DNA from: Ophiobolus disseminans
Lineage: Eukaryota > Ascomycota > Dothideomycetes > Pleosporales > Phaeosphaeriaceae
Direction of reading: 5' to 3'
NCBI GenBank assembly: GCA_010093685.1
Contig: MU006220.1
Coordinates: 31,502 to 95,501 of the forward strand
Length of the DNA: 64,000 nucleotides
Shown: one piece after another, positions 9,486-21,600 of the stretch
Numbering within the stretch: the first letter of the stretch is position 1
How the letters are laid out: each line of letters opens with the position of its first letter
The notes under the pieces: generated by a model
Database searches by the model: none
The model's input: the letters and a program-made list of their open reading frames with translations, nothing else
What the model was told of the DNA's origin: nothing
Made by a program: the position numbers and the translations under genes

Positions 9486-11042
9486 ATGCGTGCTACCTTG
9501 TCACACCTCGCCGTTTTCGCGGCGCCGCTTGCTGCATATGCTGCGCCGTCACTCGAAGTCCGGCAAGCGTCGCAGAAAGTCACAATTGACCTTACGAAGA
9601 AGTACCAAACGATGGATGGCTTTGGTTTTAGTGGCGCATTCCAGCGTGCGAATCTCATTGTGAACCTGCAAGCCCCCAAGCAACGGGAAGTGTTGGATCT
9701 GTTGTTCAATACGACCACGGGGGCGGGCTTCTCTATCGTTCGCAATGGCATTGGATCGACACCAAACAGCAACAGCGATTTCATGAATACCATCCTCCCG
9801 AAGTGTCCTAGCACCCCTGCTGAGGTAACGCCTACGTACTCTGGCTATGCGTGGGATGGTAAAGACAGCGGTCAACTTTTCCTCAGCCAGCGAGCTCAGG
9901 AGTACGGAGTGAAGACATTCTATGCGGATGCTTGGAGCGCACCAGGCTGCATGAAAACAAACAACCAGGACACCAATGGCGGCCAGCTTTGCGGTGTATG
10001 TACATTACGGCGCTGTACTGGACGATGCACTGACACGGGAACAGGTCTCAGGAACCAATTGCAAGTCTGGCGACTGGAAGCAAGCATACGCAAACTACCT
10101 CGTAGCATACGTGAACTTCTACGCCGCGGCTGGCATCAAAGTGACCCACCTTGGCTTCCTGAACGAGCCCGACTTCTCCACTTCATACGCTTCGATGCAA
10201 TCGTCTGGCACACAGGCTGCAGATTTCATCAAGGTCTTGCGTCCGACGCTCGACCGCGCTAACCTTACATCCGTTGGCATCAACTGCTGCGATGCGACCG
10301 GATGGAGCGTAGCCGGGCAACACGCCCAGCAAATCGCTTCTGCTGGCGCCGAGTCAATGGTCTACGCCATTACATCCCACGAGTACACTTCGCGGATCAG
10401 CGGCACTATTCGCACTAATGCTCGGGTGTGGCAGACCGAATATTCCGACCTCAACGGAGGCTGGAGCACGGCATGGTACTCCAATGGCGGCACCGGGGAT
10501 GGTTTCACCTGGGCCAATACCGTGTTCAATGGCGTTGTAAACTCGAACCTCAGCGCGTACATCTTCTGGGAAGGCGTGCAAGACCGCAAAACAAATAACA
10601 ACAATAACGAGAAGCTCATACTTGTGGACGGGCAGACATATCAGGTCAGCAAGCGGCTGTGGGCCTTTGCGCAATTTCGCGTCGTTCGGTCAGTAAAAGA
10701 GTGACCTGCACGTAAGACATGAACTAACTTTTCCACCCCAACATCAGCCCAGGCGCCGTGCGTGTCGCAGCCTCAGGCGGCTCAAATCTCAAATCTGCCG
10801 CCTTCCGTAACACAGATGGCAGCGTTGCAGTAGTCATCATCAACTCGGCGACGAGCGCGCAGACAATCGGCATCGCGCTGCCAGGCTACCCGATCGCCTC
10901 GGCGTGGTACACAGACAACACACACGACATGGCGGTGGCGGCGGTGACGTTGGCCACCGATGGGACGGCCAGCGCAGGCGTGCCAGCCCGGGGGATGATT
11001 AGTTTTTTGTTCACGACACCTGGAAACGGGACGACGGTGTAG
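9486..11042 (+). CDS. Secreted glycoside hydrolase family 30 (xylanase/glucuronoxylanase-like), two introns
   Basis: Exons are 9486-9995, 10045-10688 and 10748-11042, giving about 482 aa. A signal peptide (MRATLSHLAVFAAPLAAYAAP) is followed by the GH30 barrel. The family motif DGFGFSGAFQRANL is near residue 40, the acid/base Glu lies in GFLNEPDF, and the nucleophile Glu lies in WQTEYSD. The C-terminal beta-domain ends ARGMISFLFTTP. Sequence style resembles fungal GH30 subfamily 7 xylan-acting enzymes rather than glucosylceramidases, but the exact substrate is an inference. The product is likely secreted to attack plant cell-wall xylan. Both introns restore conserved sequence (LCG-VSGTNC; VVR-PGAVRV). 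Confidence 0.9.
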
Positions 11043-11836
11043 GCGAGGCCCTCGCTACAGCTGCCTGTGAAGGATCGCAAGGCATTATTTTCGCACGCGG
11101 GGTAGCAGGTAGCATCACCTTTTTTTTTTACCTCAGCTGACGTGCCTCGTATGAAGAAATAAATGCACTTGATTCAACAAGTCGACACACCACGACAAGA
11201 CTGATTCGTCGTCGCATGGTGGTGACAGGGGTGCTGGTGACCGGACCGGGACATTGGGATCTATGTTTAGCCCGCGCCGCGCCGCTAGATAATGCTCGGC
11301 GTTGTCAGTCGCATTGGCAAGTCTGCCTGTTCCGCCCCCATCCTTCACCCTCGAGCCAATTTCCCCTATACGCATGAAACAGTGCGCAGCGGCCCATGTT
11401 CCTACTCCAGGAACACCGTTACGCTTTTACCCTCGGTATGTGCTGATGACATGCCCGAGGCCACCGTCCTGGGGGGCTCTCGGACGTGCTGCGCATTTAC
11501 GACTCTCGACGCCAATCTGTCACGGTGCTGTAACGTGAGCGACATCCCCGCTGTTTTACTCGTATTACAGCTATTGCTTCAGGCGGCCGCTCTTGGCTGC
11601 GTTTCTGCGGAAAATACGATCGACTAGTGTCAGCGCTCATCTTTGCCCCGAATGGCCGTCTCAGGCGTAGGGCTGCATAGGTATATATTCATGCGCTGGG
11701 GCATGCTGTTACTCTTGCACTTCACTTCACTCTCGTTTCTCTTCGCAGCCGTCATTCGTTTCCGGTCTGCTTTTAGTTCGTCCTTGAGTCGATCGTTGTT
11801 GTCAACTTTTCACATTGGATTAGAGTTTAGCCTACG
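11043..11836. other. Intergenic region between the GH30 and chitin deacetylase genes
   Basis: No convincing gene. A T-run lies near 11120 in the GH30 3' flank. The last 200 bases are pyrimidine-rich (TTCACTTCACTCTCGTTTCT), as in promoters of highly expressed fungal genes. Confidence 0.4.
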
Positions 11837-13356
11837 ATGCGCTTCTCAAACGTCTTCGTCGCCTCGGTTGTGGCGCCGCTTGTGGCTGCCCATGGAGATA
11901 TCCCCGGTGCACCTAAATTCTTTGGTCTTCCCAGGGACTTGAAAGCGGGCGCTCCTGTCGTTGCTCGTGTCCCTCGCCATGTCTCCGAGCCCAAGCGCAA
12001 CATGCTTGAGACCCGTCAGGGCGGACAGAACGGCCGCTGCGGTCCTAACTTTGGAAGCTCTTCCTGCTCCCAGGGGTTCTGCTGCTCCGCTGAGGTATGT
12101 TGATGTCGTTGACCGAGGGCCCTCAGTTGCTTACGTGAGTCCAGGGTTACTGCGGTACCACCAAGGATCATTGCCAGGCCCCTGATTGTCAGATCAATTT
12201 CGGACCGGCATGCGACGCCAACAAGACACCTGGAGGCGCCAGCACTCGCAACGACCCACGGCCCCAGAAGGGCAACGTCGCATATGGTGGAGGTGGCATT
12301 TACACCTGCCAGACACCTGGCACTGTTGCCATCACATATGACGATGGCCCATACATCTACACTGACCGCGTGCTTGATCAGTTCGCATCGTATGGATTCA
12401 AGGCCACCTTCTTCGTGACCGGAATCAACATTGGAAAGGGTGCCATTGACACCACTGCTTCGTGGGCAAATGTCATCCGTCGCATGGTAGCGGAGGGTCA
12501 CCAAGTCGCCTCCCACACCTGGTCTCACCAGGATCTCAGCACCATCACGGATGCCCAGCGCTACGACCAAATGGTCAAGAACGAGATGGCCATCCGCAAC
12601 ATCATCGGAAAGTACCCCACTTACATGCGCCCGCCTTACTCGTCCTGCAACGACGCCTGCCAAACCGTCATGAAGAACCTCGGCTACGTCGTCTCCTACT
12701 TCGACCTCGACACCGACGACTACAACCAACTCTCCAACATCCAAGTAGCCAAGGACAACTTCAAGCGCATCCTCGACTCCACCTCGGGCGGCCCCCAGTC
12801 CGGCGACCGCCTCGCCATCGCCCACGACATTCACGAGGCCACCGCGCTCAGCCTGACCGGCTACATGCTGCAGTACCTGCGCGAGAAGGGCTACCGCGGC
12901 GTCACAATGGGCGAGTGCATGGGCGAGCCAGAAGCCAACTGGTACCGCACGTCCGCAGGCGAAGGTGGCCAAACCCCCAACCCACCCACAAACCCCCCTA
13001 CTAATGGCGGCAAGGTGTCAACTGACGGCACATGCGGCACACAAGGCGGCGCGACGTGCAACAACTCGGGTTTCGGCAACTGCTGCAGCGCGTACGGCTG
13101 GTGCGGAAGCACGACTGACCACTGTGGCGCGGGCTGCAATGCTTCCTCGGGCACTTGCAACGGTGGCGGCGGAACGACGACGCCCCCACCGTCGACCCCT
13201 GCAAAGGTGTCTACGGACGGCACGTGTGGTGCGCAGGGTGGCGCGACGTGTAGTGGGTCGAGCTTTGGGAACTGCTGTAGCCAGTATGGGTGGTGTGGAA
13301 GCTCAGCGGATCATTGTGGTGCGAACTGCAATCGGCCGTTTGGGACTTGCAACTAG
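11837..13356 (+). CDS. Chitin deacetylase (CE4/NodB) with three CBM18 chitin-binding modules
   Basis: Exons 11837-12094 and 12145-13356 encode 489 aa. A signal peptide (MRFSNVFVASVVAPLVAAHG) precedes one Cys-rich CBM18 (about residues 62-110, split by the intron). The NodB deacetylase domain follows: TYDDGP (Asp152-Asp153), the metal-binding HTWSH (His210, His214), RPPYSSCN, DTDDY and IAHDIHE. Two near-identical CBM18 modules end the protein, each CGTQGGATC/CGAQGGATC...CCS.YGWCGS..DHCG.N/GC. They are joined by Pro/Thr linkers. The enzyme probably deacetylates cell-wall chitin to chitosan. In plant-associated fungi such enzymes can also hide hyphae from chitin receptors (family knowledge). Confidence 0.94.
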
Positions 13357-13989
13357 AATGTGGGGATGAAGAGGGATACAATTTGGAGATTAATGTTTGG
13401 TTGGGTGGATAGAATGAATTCGTCCAGTCCGCTTGTTTGTATATATATAATATTACTGAGTGGGGATTGACTTTGATTATCATGGCTGTTTGCTGCTTGT
13501 GATGCCTTTAGTATTACTTCGCGCATCGTATGCATTTTTTCGATGAATGCACCTGGTATCTGGTGTATTGTCCGCTTAAATGAAATCGCACAATGTTCGC
13601 AAAGCCCTCACATGCGCTGTCGAGCTGGCATGAACTGTTTCGCAGCTGATGCACGCACAGTTCCAGCTTCTTGAGATCGTGCCAGATGCCGAAAAATAGA
13701 TACACGCGCGTGGATAGGAGAGCTGGATGATCGCTAACTGATACAGACTTTGTACTACATTGCGGCGGTTTGGGAGAGCGAATAGAAGTCGCTTTTGATA
13801 AGTGGGATCTGTGGCTGCTGAATTCATGCGTTCGATACTGCTGCTGCTACATGTCCAATTCGATTCGATCGAGAACGTTTCATACAACTTGTAACACGCA
13901 AGTCATTGCGATTTATGCGATGCTACATCGCTACGATCTCGCGGCATTCCCACCAACGCCACATGCTTGCACTTCACGAGACCATGACA
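13357..13989. other. Convergent intergenic region
   Basis: This lies between the 3' ends of the chitin deacetylase and SDR genes. A TATATATATAATATT stretch near 13441 may help 3' end formation. No gene is supported. Confidence 0.4.
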
Positions 13990-14766
13990 TCAAGACAACT
14001 TCACATCCGAAAACTCCTCACACGCCTTCAACAACCTGTCCTGCGCTGCCACATCATCAGCCGCCTCATGCGGCGTACCCTCCTTCTTCCCTGGCGTAAA
14101 ATACCCCCCACTCTTCTGCGCCAACTGCTCCTGCCCCTCCGCAAGCATGACATAACTCGCAACCGAGTCCTCAAAATCCCCCGTCGCACCTTTCCCGCCC
14201 ATCTTCGTCGGCATCCACCCGGGATCCAGCGCGCTGCTCGTGACATCCGGCCATCGGCGCGCGAACGCTTTTGCGAAAAGGATGTTGTGGTACTTGGACG
14301 TGCAGTAGGCGTCGCCGTCGTTGAACGCGGCTTCCCCGCGCGAAAGCCAGAGCGGGTCGTCCATGGTGGTTGTAGCTTGATAGTGCATTCCCGACGACAA
14401 GAAGACGAGGCGTTTGGGTCGATTGATCAATGCAGTCAAGATGTACGGTGCGACGGTGTTGACGGCTGCGAGGGCGGGAATGCCATCGCTTGTTTTTCGG
14501 AAGCCGCCGCGGTACAAACCGGCGTTGTGGATTACGCAGTCGAGTGCGCCGAGTTTGTTGACTTGCTCTGCGATGGCTTTGGTTTCTGAGATGCTAGATA
14601 AGTCGCCGGTTACAACGGTTTCTGCGCCTGGGCAGGCGAATGTGGCGTCTTTGGCTCGTTGGGCGTTGCGGGCGTGCAGGACTACGGAGTGTCCATTTTT
14701 GACGAGGCGTTGGGCGACGAGGGAGCCGAGGCCGTCTGAGGAGCCGGTGATGAGGATGCGTGCCAT
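13990..14766 (-). CDS. Short-chain dehydrogenase/reductase (SDR)
   Basis: A single exon encodes 258 aa. The Rossmann nucleotide site TGSSDGLG lies at residues 7-14, a NAG motif (IHNAGLYRGG) near 85, and the catalytic YCTSK (Tyr/Lys) near 160. Aspartate is absent after strand 2 (LHARNAQRA), so NADP(H) preference is plausible. It resembles retinol-dehydrogenase-like fungal SDRs that act on small alcohols or ketones. The substrate is unknown. It is convergent with the chitin deacetylase gene and divergent from the MFS gene. Confidence 0.88.
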   Translation of the reverse strand: MARILITGSSDGLGSLVAQRLVKNGHSVVLHARNAQRAKDATFACPGAETVVTGDLSSISETKAIAEQVNKLGALDCVIHNAGLYRGGFRKTSDGIPALAAVNTVAPYILTALINRPKRLVFLSSGMHYQATTTMDDPLWLSRGEAAFNDGDAYCTSKYHNILFAKAFARRWPDVTSSALDPGWMPTKMGGKGATGDFEDSVASYVMLAEGQEQLAQKSGGYFTPGKKEGTPHEAADDVAAQDRLLKACEEFSDVKLS

Positions 14767-15360
14767 TATTGTTGTCTACCGTGTAGGTTTGGAGGTTGAT
14801 GAGACGAGCGGAACCGGGCCGGACAGAAGCACGAGTGACGTAATGACAGCCTCGCCTAGGTACTTCGTACTTGGTACTTACCGCCTAGGCGCTACTAGAC
14901 TCCGCTGTATGTCGCGATGCAAAAAAAGGTAGAAGGCAGCGGATCTTCCCTTCGGCAAACAGTATCCGGTATCTACAACGTCCAGGGGATGAATATCCAA
15001 GGTGGATCCAGCTGCAGGGCACAGCCAACCTTGGAAGCTTCTGCTCACGTTCTTAGATACGACGAATAAGGCGTGTAGATTCTAGCCAGGCCCTCCCTTG
15101 TGAGTGGAGCGATCCACCGTAAGTATTTAGGTATTCGCCCTCCGTACGTTGTAGCGCTGAACATGGTGGCATTAGCTCCGGCGTTCGGCATCACATTTTC
15201 TGGTATACAAGCAGCGACCCCAGCATGCGGGGAAGCCTCCATGTGGAGAAATATATGGGCACGACCAGGACGATTCAATATATAATACTTCATAGGCTCG
15301 AAAAGGCACCACTTTGTCTCACTACCCTTTTCTCCGCATCCCTCGTGTTCAAAGAGCGCC
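14767..15360. other. Divergent promoter region between the SDR and MFS genes
   Basis: About 590 bp separates two divergent starts. A near-palindromic repeat CGCCTAGGTACTTCGTACTTGGTACTTACCGCCTAGGCG spans about 14851-14890 in two CCTAGG-containing halves, a possible operator. A TATA-like ATATATAATACTTCAT occurs about 75 bp before the MFS ATG. Confidence 0.4.
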
Positions 15361-17001
15361 ATGGCTTCACAGCAGCATTCACCCACCCAGGGTGCTGACA
15401 CATCGACTCCAGTCAACACTGCAAGTATCCTCGACGAGAAGTCCGCGGTCATGCAAAAAGAGTACGAAGAGGATGTCCAGGTCAGAGGTGACTACTCTGG
15501 GGCTGTGGCTAAGACAAGCGCCGCGGAGAAGAAGCTAGTCAAGAAGCTGGACATGTGGATCATGGTCAGCTCTTATCGCGGCATCCAGTATCGAACACCA
15601 TCTGATTTGACTCTAGCCTACATTGTGGTTCATGTACTGGCTCAACTTTCTCGACAGGAACGCCATCACCCTGGCTCGTCTCAACGGCTTCCAAAAAGAT
15701 CTCAGCCTCTCCAGCGCTCAGTACAGCACGTCGATTTCGATTTTGTTCGTGGGCTATATCCTAGGCCAGATCCCAAGTAACATGATTATCACAAGAGTGC
15801 GCCCCTCGTGGTACATGGGCACGTGTATGATGGGATGGGCTGTGATAAGCGGCCTTACTGCTCTCACGCACAATTACACCGGAATCGTGCTTGTGCGCTT
15901 CTTCCTCGGTGTCGTGGAAGCTCCATACTATCCCGGAGCATTATATATACGTCAGTAATCTCTACTGACCACCAATTCCTGCTTTCCTAACGAAACTGCA
16001 GTGAGTATCTTCTACACACGCAAAGAACTCGCCACCAGAATCAGTATTCTGTACTCTGGAAACATCCTCGCCTCGTCGTTCGCCGGCCTCATCGCCCTCG
16101 GAGTGTTCGAGCTAGACGGCGTACACGGCCTTGCGGGGTGGCGCTGGCTTTTCATTATTCAAGGCGTGGCCACATTCGTCGTCGCCGTCGTCGCCTGCTT
16201 CGTCCTTCCCGACGAGCCCTTGACAACGAAGTGGCTCACTCCCGAAGAGCGGCAACTTGCTCATTCCCGCGTTGCGAGAGACACTGTGGGACACTCTGCC
16301 GACGTGACCATGTTTACTGGACTCAAGCAAGCTCTCCTCGATCCCAAAGTCTGGGTCTTCGTGGTCATGCAACATCTGCACATTGCGACCAACGGCTTCA
16401 AGAACTTCATGCCAACCATTATCAAGACCCTAGGCTTTTCGCAGACCATCACGCTGGTTTTGACGTGCCCACCGTATCTGGTAGCCGGTGCCTTCTCCGT
16501 GGGCTGGGCAATCTCATCGGGGCATTTCAACGAGCGCACCTGGCACATCACTATTGCCAAGGGCGTGGCTATCTTCGGATTTGTTCTTGGATGCTCGACG
16601 ATGAACACGGGCGCTCGATACTTCGCAATGTGCGTCTTTACGATTGGGACGTATGGCGTCAACTCAATCATTCTTGGGTGGGTCTCTTCGTCGTGCGGAC
16701 AGACGAGGGAGAAGAAAGCAGCCGCGCTGGCGATTGCTAACGTAGCTGCCACAGTCAGCTTGGTCTGGACTCCTGTAAGTTTGACATCATCTCACTGAGC
16801 CCACATAGGCAGAGACTGACTGGTAGTTAGTACATTTGGCCTCAATCGTCCGAGCCGCGATTTGTGTTGCCCTTGTCGTTGAGTGCGGGCATGGCTGCGG
16901 CCTGCGCTGCAGGCGCGTGGTTCATGCGCTGGATGTTGATCTGCGAAAACAGGAAGATGAAGAGCGAGGATTCTGAGGCTACCATGTTCTTTGCCTACTG
17001 A
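15361..17001 (+). CDS. MFS transporter, anion:cation symporter (Dal5/allantoate permease-like) family
   Basis: Four exons (15361-15564, 15617-15950, 16002-16774, 16831-17001) give 493 aa. A hydrophilic cytosolic N-terminus of about 65 residues precedes about 12 membrane helices. Family marks are FLDRNAITLARLNGFQKDLSLS in TM1/loop 1, the R-rich loop-2 segment IITRVRPSWYMG, and a GVVEAPYYPGAL block in TM4/5. The family moves organic anions such as allantoate, vitamins or other carboxylates. The actual substrate cannot be told from sequence. All three introns are 51-56 nt with good consensus sites. Confidence 0.88.
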
Positions 17002-17135
17002 TTGGACCTGCACTTGAGAACCGATGCTCAACACGTCTTCTGATCTCATGCCTCCCGTATCTCTGACTATGGCGATATCCAAGCAATTCAGACTGGGAAC
17101 CAGGCCTCGTTCACGTTACTCGTCGTATCTATCGT

Positions 17136-18487
17136 TCAAACTGCCTTTCCACGCTTCTTGATGTGGTATTCATCAGCACGTTCTAGTAGCCCACCGAAAA
17201 GTTTCCAGTCATAACCCACTTCTTTCGGTCGGCTCAGCGCATAATTCTCGTTCGGCACACGATACCGAACGTTATCGAACACTAGGAGTGCCATGCGGCC
17301 ATTGCCCGGCTTAAAACCCGGGAAAATGTACTTCTTATCTCGGTCGTCATTCACAATGATGTTGCGTAAGGTGACTGTGTTGAGGTAAAAGTTACGTTCG
17401 AAGATCGGCTCGATAAGCTGTACGATGAGTTCGACAGGAACGTCGCACTTCCGGACAGCGCGATCCTCTGTAATAGTGTAGTTGCGCAACGAGGAGCAGA
17501 GCTCAGGGAACAAGATGCCGCCTGTCAGTAACAGATTCATATCGTGGAATTTGTTATCGAGCACAATGTGCAGCGATGTCAGGTGAGGCACGCGAATCCG
17601 AAAATTGGAGACTCTGCGTGTGCCAGGCGCAAGTGTCAGATGCTGGAGTGATGGATATTCGAGCGTGTTTTCCTGCTCTTGCGGCGGCCCTGATCCTTGG
17701 CCACATTTATAACGGACCGCTGTAAGGACCATCGTCTCCAATTTGCTTGAGTGTTTCGTGACTGCAAGAACGTCTTGAATGACCTATGTATCACGTCAGG
17801 TAACCTATTCCCTATCTTAGTAGTGCGCTTCAACGACGTACGCCGGTAGACAACGTGTCGTGATTGAGCTGGAGTGAGCTTACGTGCATGGGGTCGATGA
17901 GATTACTTTCGCAGGACCCAAGGAAGTATTGCTTCTGCGGAGCAACTTCATCCATTATCTGCAGCGTCTCAAGTGTGCACACGATGTGGCGAAGCCCTGA
18001 CAGCTTCCGAACGATTGAAAGCAGCTCTTTTGGAAACGAATCGTGCAGCCACGCAATATCTCGAGGAAGTTCGCCCCTTAGGACGATTCCCCAGCCATTA
18101 CAGCTGAAAAACCTGAAACGTGGATACAGTTTGTATGCATCAAGCGTCAAGCATGTGACATTGCTGGAGACTTTGGGCAGGTCAACGAGAGCTGCCAGCT
18201 TGTGGAGCCCTTGTTCTCGACATGTTGTCGGGACTTCCTCAATAATTCTCACCTGTGAGGAGTCAATGTTGTCGCACATGCGCATTCAAGCAACCTGAAA
18301 GTACCAGATGTTGGACTGCTGCCGCGCGTAGCCGATGACTTGTCAACCGAAGGTTGTATATGTCGACTCTCTCTTCATCCTTATCGGACACAGGGAAAAC
18401 AACAGCTCGCTTCCGGTCTATTGTCGGCAGGAGACAGTCGAAGATTTGCTGCTGGAGCTCAAGCGGTAGGAGTTCCAAGCGGGCCAC
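17136..18487 (-). CDS. F-box-like protein, two introns
   Basis: Exons are 18305-18487, 17884-18252 and 17136-17783 (399 aa). The N-terminus LELLPLELQQQIFDCLLP is a standard F-box core for Skp1 binding. A long region with LRR-like alternation follows (SLQHLTLAPGTRRVSNFRI, LTSLHIVLDNKFH), which probably recruits a substrate for SCF ubiquitin ligation. Such genes are greatly expanded in Pleosporales, and no particular target is suggested. The gene is divergent from the kinase-ankyrin gene, 144 bp apart. Confidence 0.72.
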
Positions 18488-18631
18488 TGTTGCGTGGCTA
18501 TGACGGTGTCAGTAATGCGGGATCATGATCTTAATAGAGCTTTGTGGACTGTTTTTCCCGTGGTTCGTTCGAGTGAGTGGGTTTGGTGTTGGGATCTTCA
18601 ACGCAATCTTGCGGCGTAGTTATCGATAGGG

Positions 18632-21600
18632 ATGCCTCGCTTAGTCAGCAACATCATCGAATTCCAGGCAGCCACACCAGCATGCACACACAACCGCTTC
18701 TTGGTACCTACTTCATTCACTCCCTGGCGTGCATTTGCGACACAGATGGCTTCGGCATCGACCTATTCGTCATGGCCGGTAATGACCATGACCCTCGAGT
18801 CGTCGTCGACATCTACGCCCTCTCCCTCTCCCGCGCTTGACTTTCTAGCCGCTGTGGCTACACTTGATCTAGTGCACTACGATGCAACGCATCTTGGATT
18901 GACGGATGCGAAAGTGCGCAGGATAGATGAGCGCGCGATAGGGCAGGGCGGTTTCGCGGTTGTTGAACGTGGTAAGACACCGGAAAATCAGCCGGTCGCT
19001 GTGAAGCGAATTCGAACTTCGACAAAAGACACGACGATAGATTTTGGGAGACAGCTCCACCGAATATGTCTCGAGCTACGCATCCTTGGCCACCCGCCGC
19101 TGAAGCAGCATCGGAACATCGTTGACGTGGTTGGGTACTGCTTATCTGACAGCCTCGGCGTCGGGAATCCATTCTTAGGCTTGGTCATGGAGTACTCGAG
19201 TCTCGGAACTCTTAAAGACTTTCTACTCGGTCCTGGGATGGCGCTTTCTGACGAGGTTCTGGTAAGCTTCATCGACCAAGTCGCGGCCGGTCTAGATGTA
19301 CTACATGCTTGCAGTATCTGTCATGGAGACGTCAAGATCCAGAATGTGTTGGTGTTTGCAAACGGTGAAAGTTGGACGCTGAAAGTATCAGACTTTGGGG
19401 AATCAACTGTGATATCTTCCGAAGATCCAGCCCGCGAAGTAGAGCTCAGTTTTGGGACACCCTTACTGAATGCACCCGAGGTTCGCAAGGCTTTCAACGA
19501 GTCAAACACTCTATGCTCGATCGAAGCCGCAATTCGAACCGACGTCTTCTCGTTTGGGCTCCTGATTTGGGAGGTCATGAAACGAGGGTCAAGTTATTTC
19601 GATAAGACTTGGTGTGGTACATTCCAAAAGACTGTGGATCAACACGATATGGAGGAGTACCTTGACACCCTCCCACGAAATGGCTTACTATCGAAAGTGT
19701 GTGACCATCTTTCTACTCATTTCGATGATGCACGACTGCTTGAGAACCTCGTGGACGCTTTGCAAAGGTCTTTGCAGGACGATCCAGGTCAAAGATCCGG
19801 TATGCAGGACATCAGAACGTGTCTGAACAATTCCGTGGAACGAAGTGATCTTGCAGCAATGACGGCTGGTGTAGCAGATTACAAACTTTGTTCTTGGAGC
19901 ATTCGACAAAGTGTGTTTCAGGTATTCCATGTACTCTACCATGCAGCGAGCAATGCTAAAATTTCTAGCTCCACGTTGCGGCGCTTTGGAACGCCGTGAT
20001 TCTCGAGAAAAGCCTACCATTTGAAGTCCAAGAACTTATTGTCGCGGAGCTCAGACAACTCGCGGATTCTGAGGCTTCGAGTATGTCCGCTAGGAGCCAT
20101 GCGGCGATGTGCATTGCAGAGTTTCACTGCTTTGGATTCGGAGTGCTGCATGACAAGCAGCAAGTCGCAGCATGGGTTTTGAAGGCATTGAACCTGGGGT
20201 CAACCAAGGCCCTCGCATGGTATCCTCGTATCTGTGTGGCTAACAACATACCTACTCTTGTGAATGAACGCGCTCGTTCATCCTTTGAATTTGAGGAGAC
20301 GCTTTCTCACTTGGCTCCAGAGTTGTATCTGTCGGATCGAATCCGACTGCAGGTACAACTAGCGGCCCAACATATGCGTACCAGCGTCTTCAAGAACGAA
20401 GGCAGTACAAAATTGCAATTTGCATTATTCGACGCCTGGGAAATCGACGAGCTCTCGCCTATACATGTCGCCGCACTATTGGGACAGGATGATGCTGTGC
20501 AAAGCATGTTACACCCCTCAACCGCATGCCTTCAGTCGCCCCTCGGGTTTTCGGCCATTCATTTCGCGTGTATCGGTGGCAACATATCAACGTTGCGAGT
20601 TCTACTGGACCCCGTCTCAGCTCGCGCCACCAACACCCATGGAGTTACACCCTTGCACTTATGTATATTCTTCTCCGAGCCAGAAGTAAATCAAGCCGTC
20701 ACGCTCCTCTTCGATGAAGGTGCTCAACCAGATGCTACGTGCTCCTCGGCAATCTACTGGGAATATCACGATATCGAGTTGAATGGGACACCGCTAGACT
20801 GGGCCACCAGCACTCGCAATCGAGGCCTTATGAAGCGTCTGCTTCCATATGCTCAGGATGGACGAAGCTTAAAAATTGCGATTACAAACTACTATTCCGA
20901 GCTTGTACAAGATATTATCGACCACGCGCGGCAGGCCAGTGATTCAGTGAGGTCCACACTCCTTGAAATGGGAAGAAGGTTTGGACCCATACAGAAACCC
21001 TTTGGACATTGGATAGCTCACGGCTCAGAGCATACTTCTGCAGTCGGCAAGACCCTACGCGTGTGCCAAGAGAACAGTCTATGTGCCACTAGCATCGATG
21101 ATTATGCACCCTTGTTCGGCCTCGCTTCAGGCACTCCATTTGCGGACAACCTTGCATTGATCGTTTACTGTGCAAAAAGCATGCCTCGCGAAGACGTCAA
21201 ACGTGCAGATTTGCATGGGCAAACAATCTTATCCCATGCAATATCTGCATGCATGAACGCTGAAATTTGGCGGGCGCCACTCGAGGCAATCCTGGACTTG
21301 TACTCAGTCAACGAACTCGAGACACATCAACACTATGCATATTCCTTTCTACAAATCGCCGTCACTTCCGAGTCTATACTTGGCGCTCGTCTCTTACTCG
21401 AGCGAGGTGTAAATGTCAACCAACGTCATTGGTCAGGCAGTACCGCTTTGTCGATGTGCCGTCACACCAACAAGCAGATGCTTAATCTTCTGAAGGAATT
21501 TGGCGCAGACGATAAAGTGCAATTCGGCGCCGGCGCAGGAAACATGGTCAGCAGTGGTGTGAACGCCGGCCAAGCGGCGAATAGTGTTCTCCAACGCACC

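Noticed and set aside
12016..12972. Long minus-strand frame (318 aa) opposite the chitin deacetylase
   Set aside because: It is antisense to a well supported CE4 gene, with composition typical of a shadow frame.
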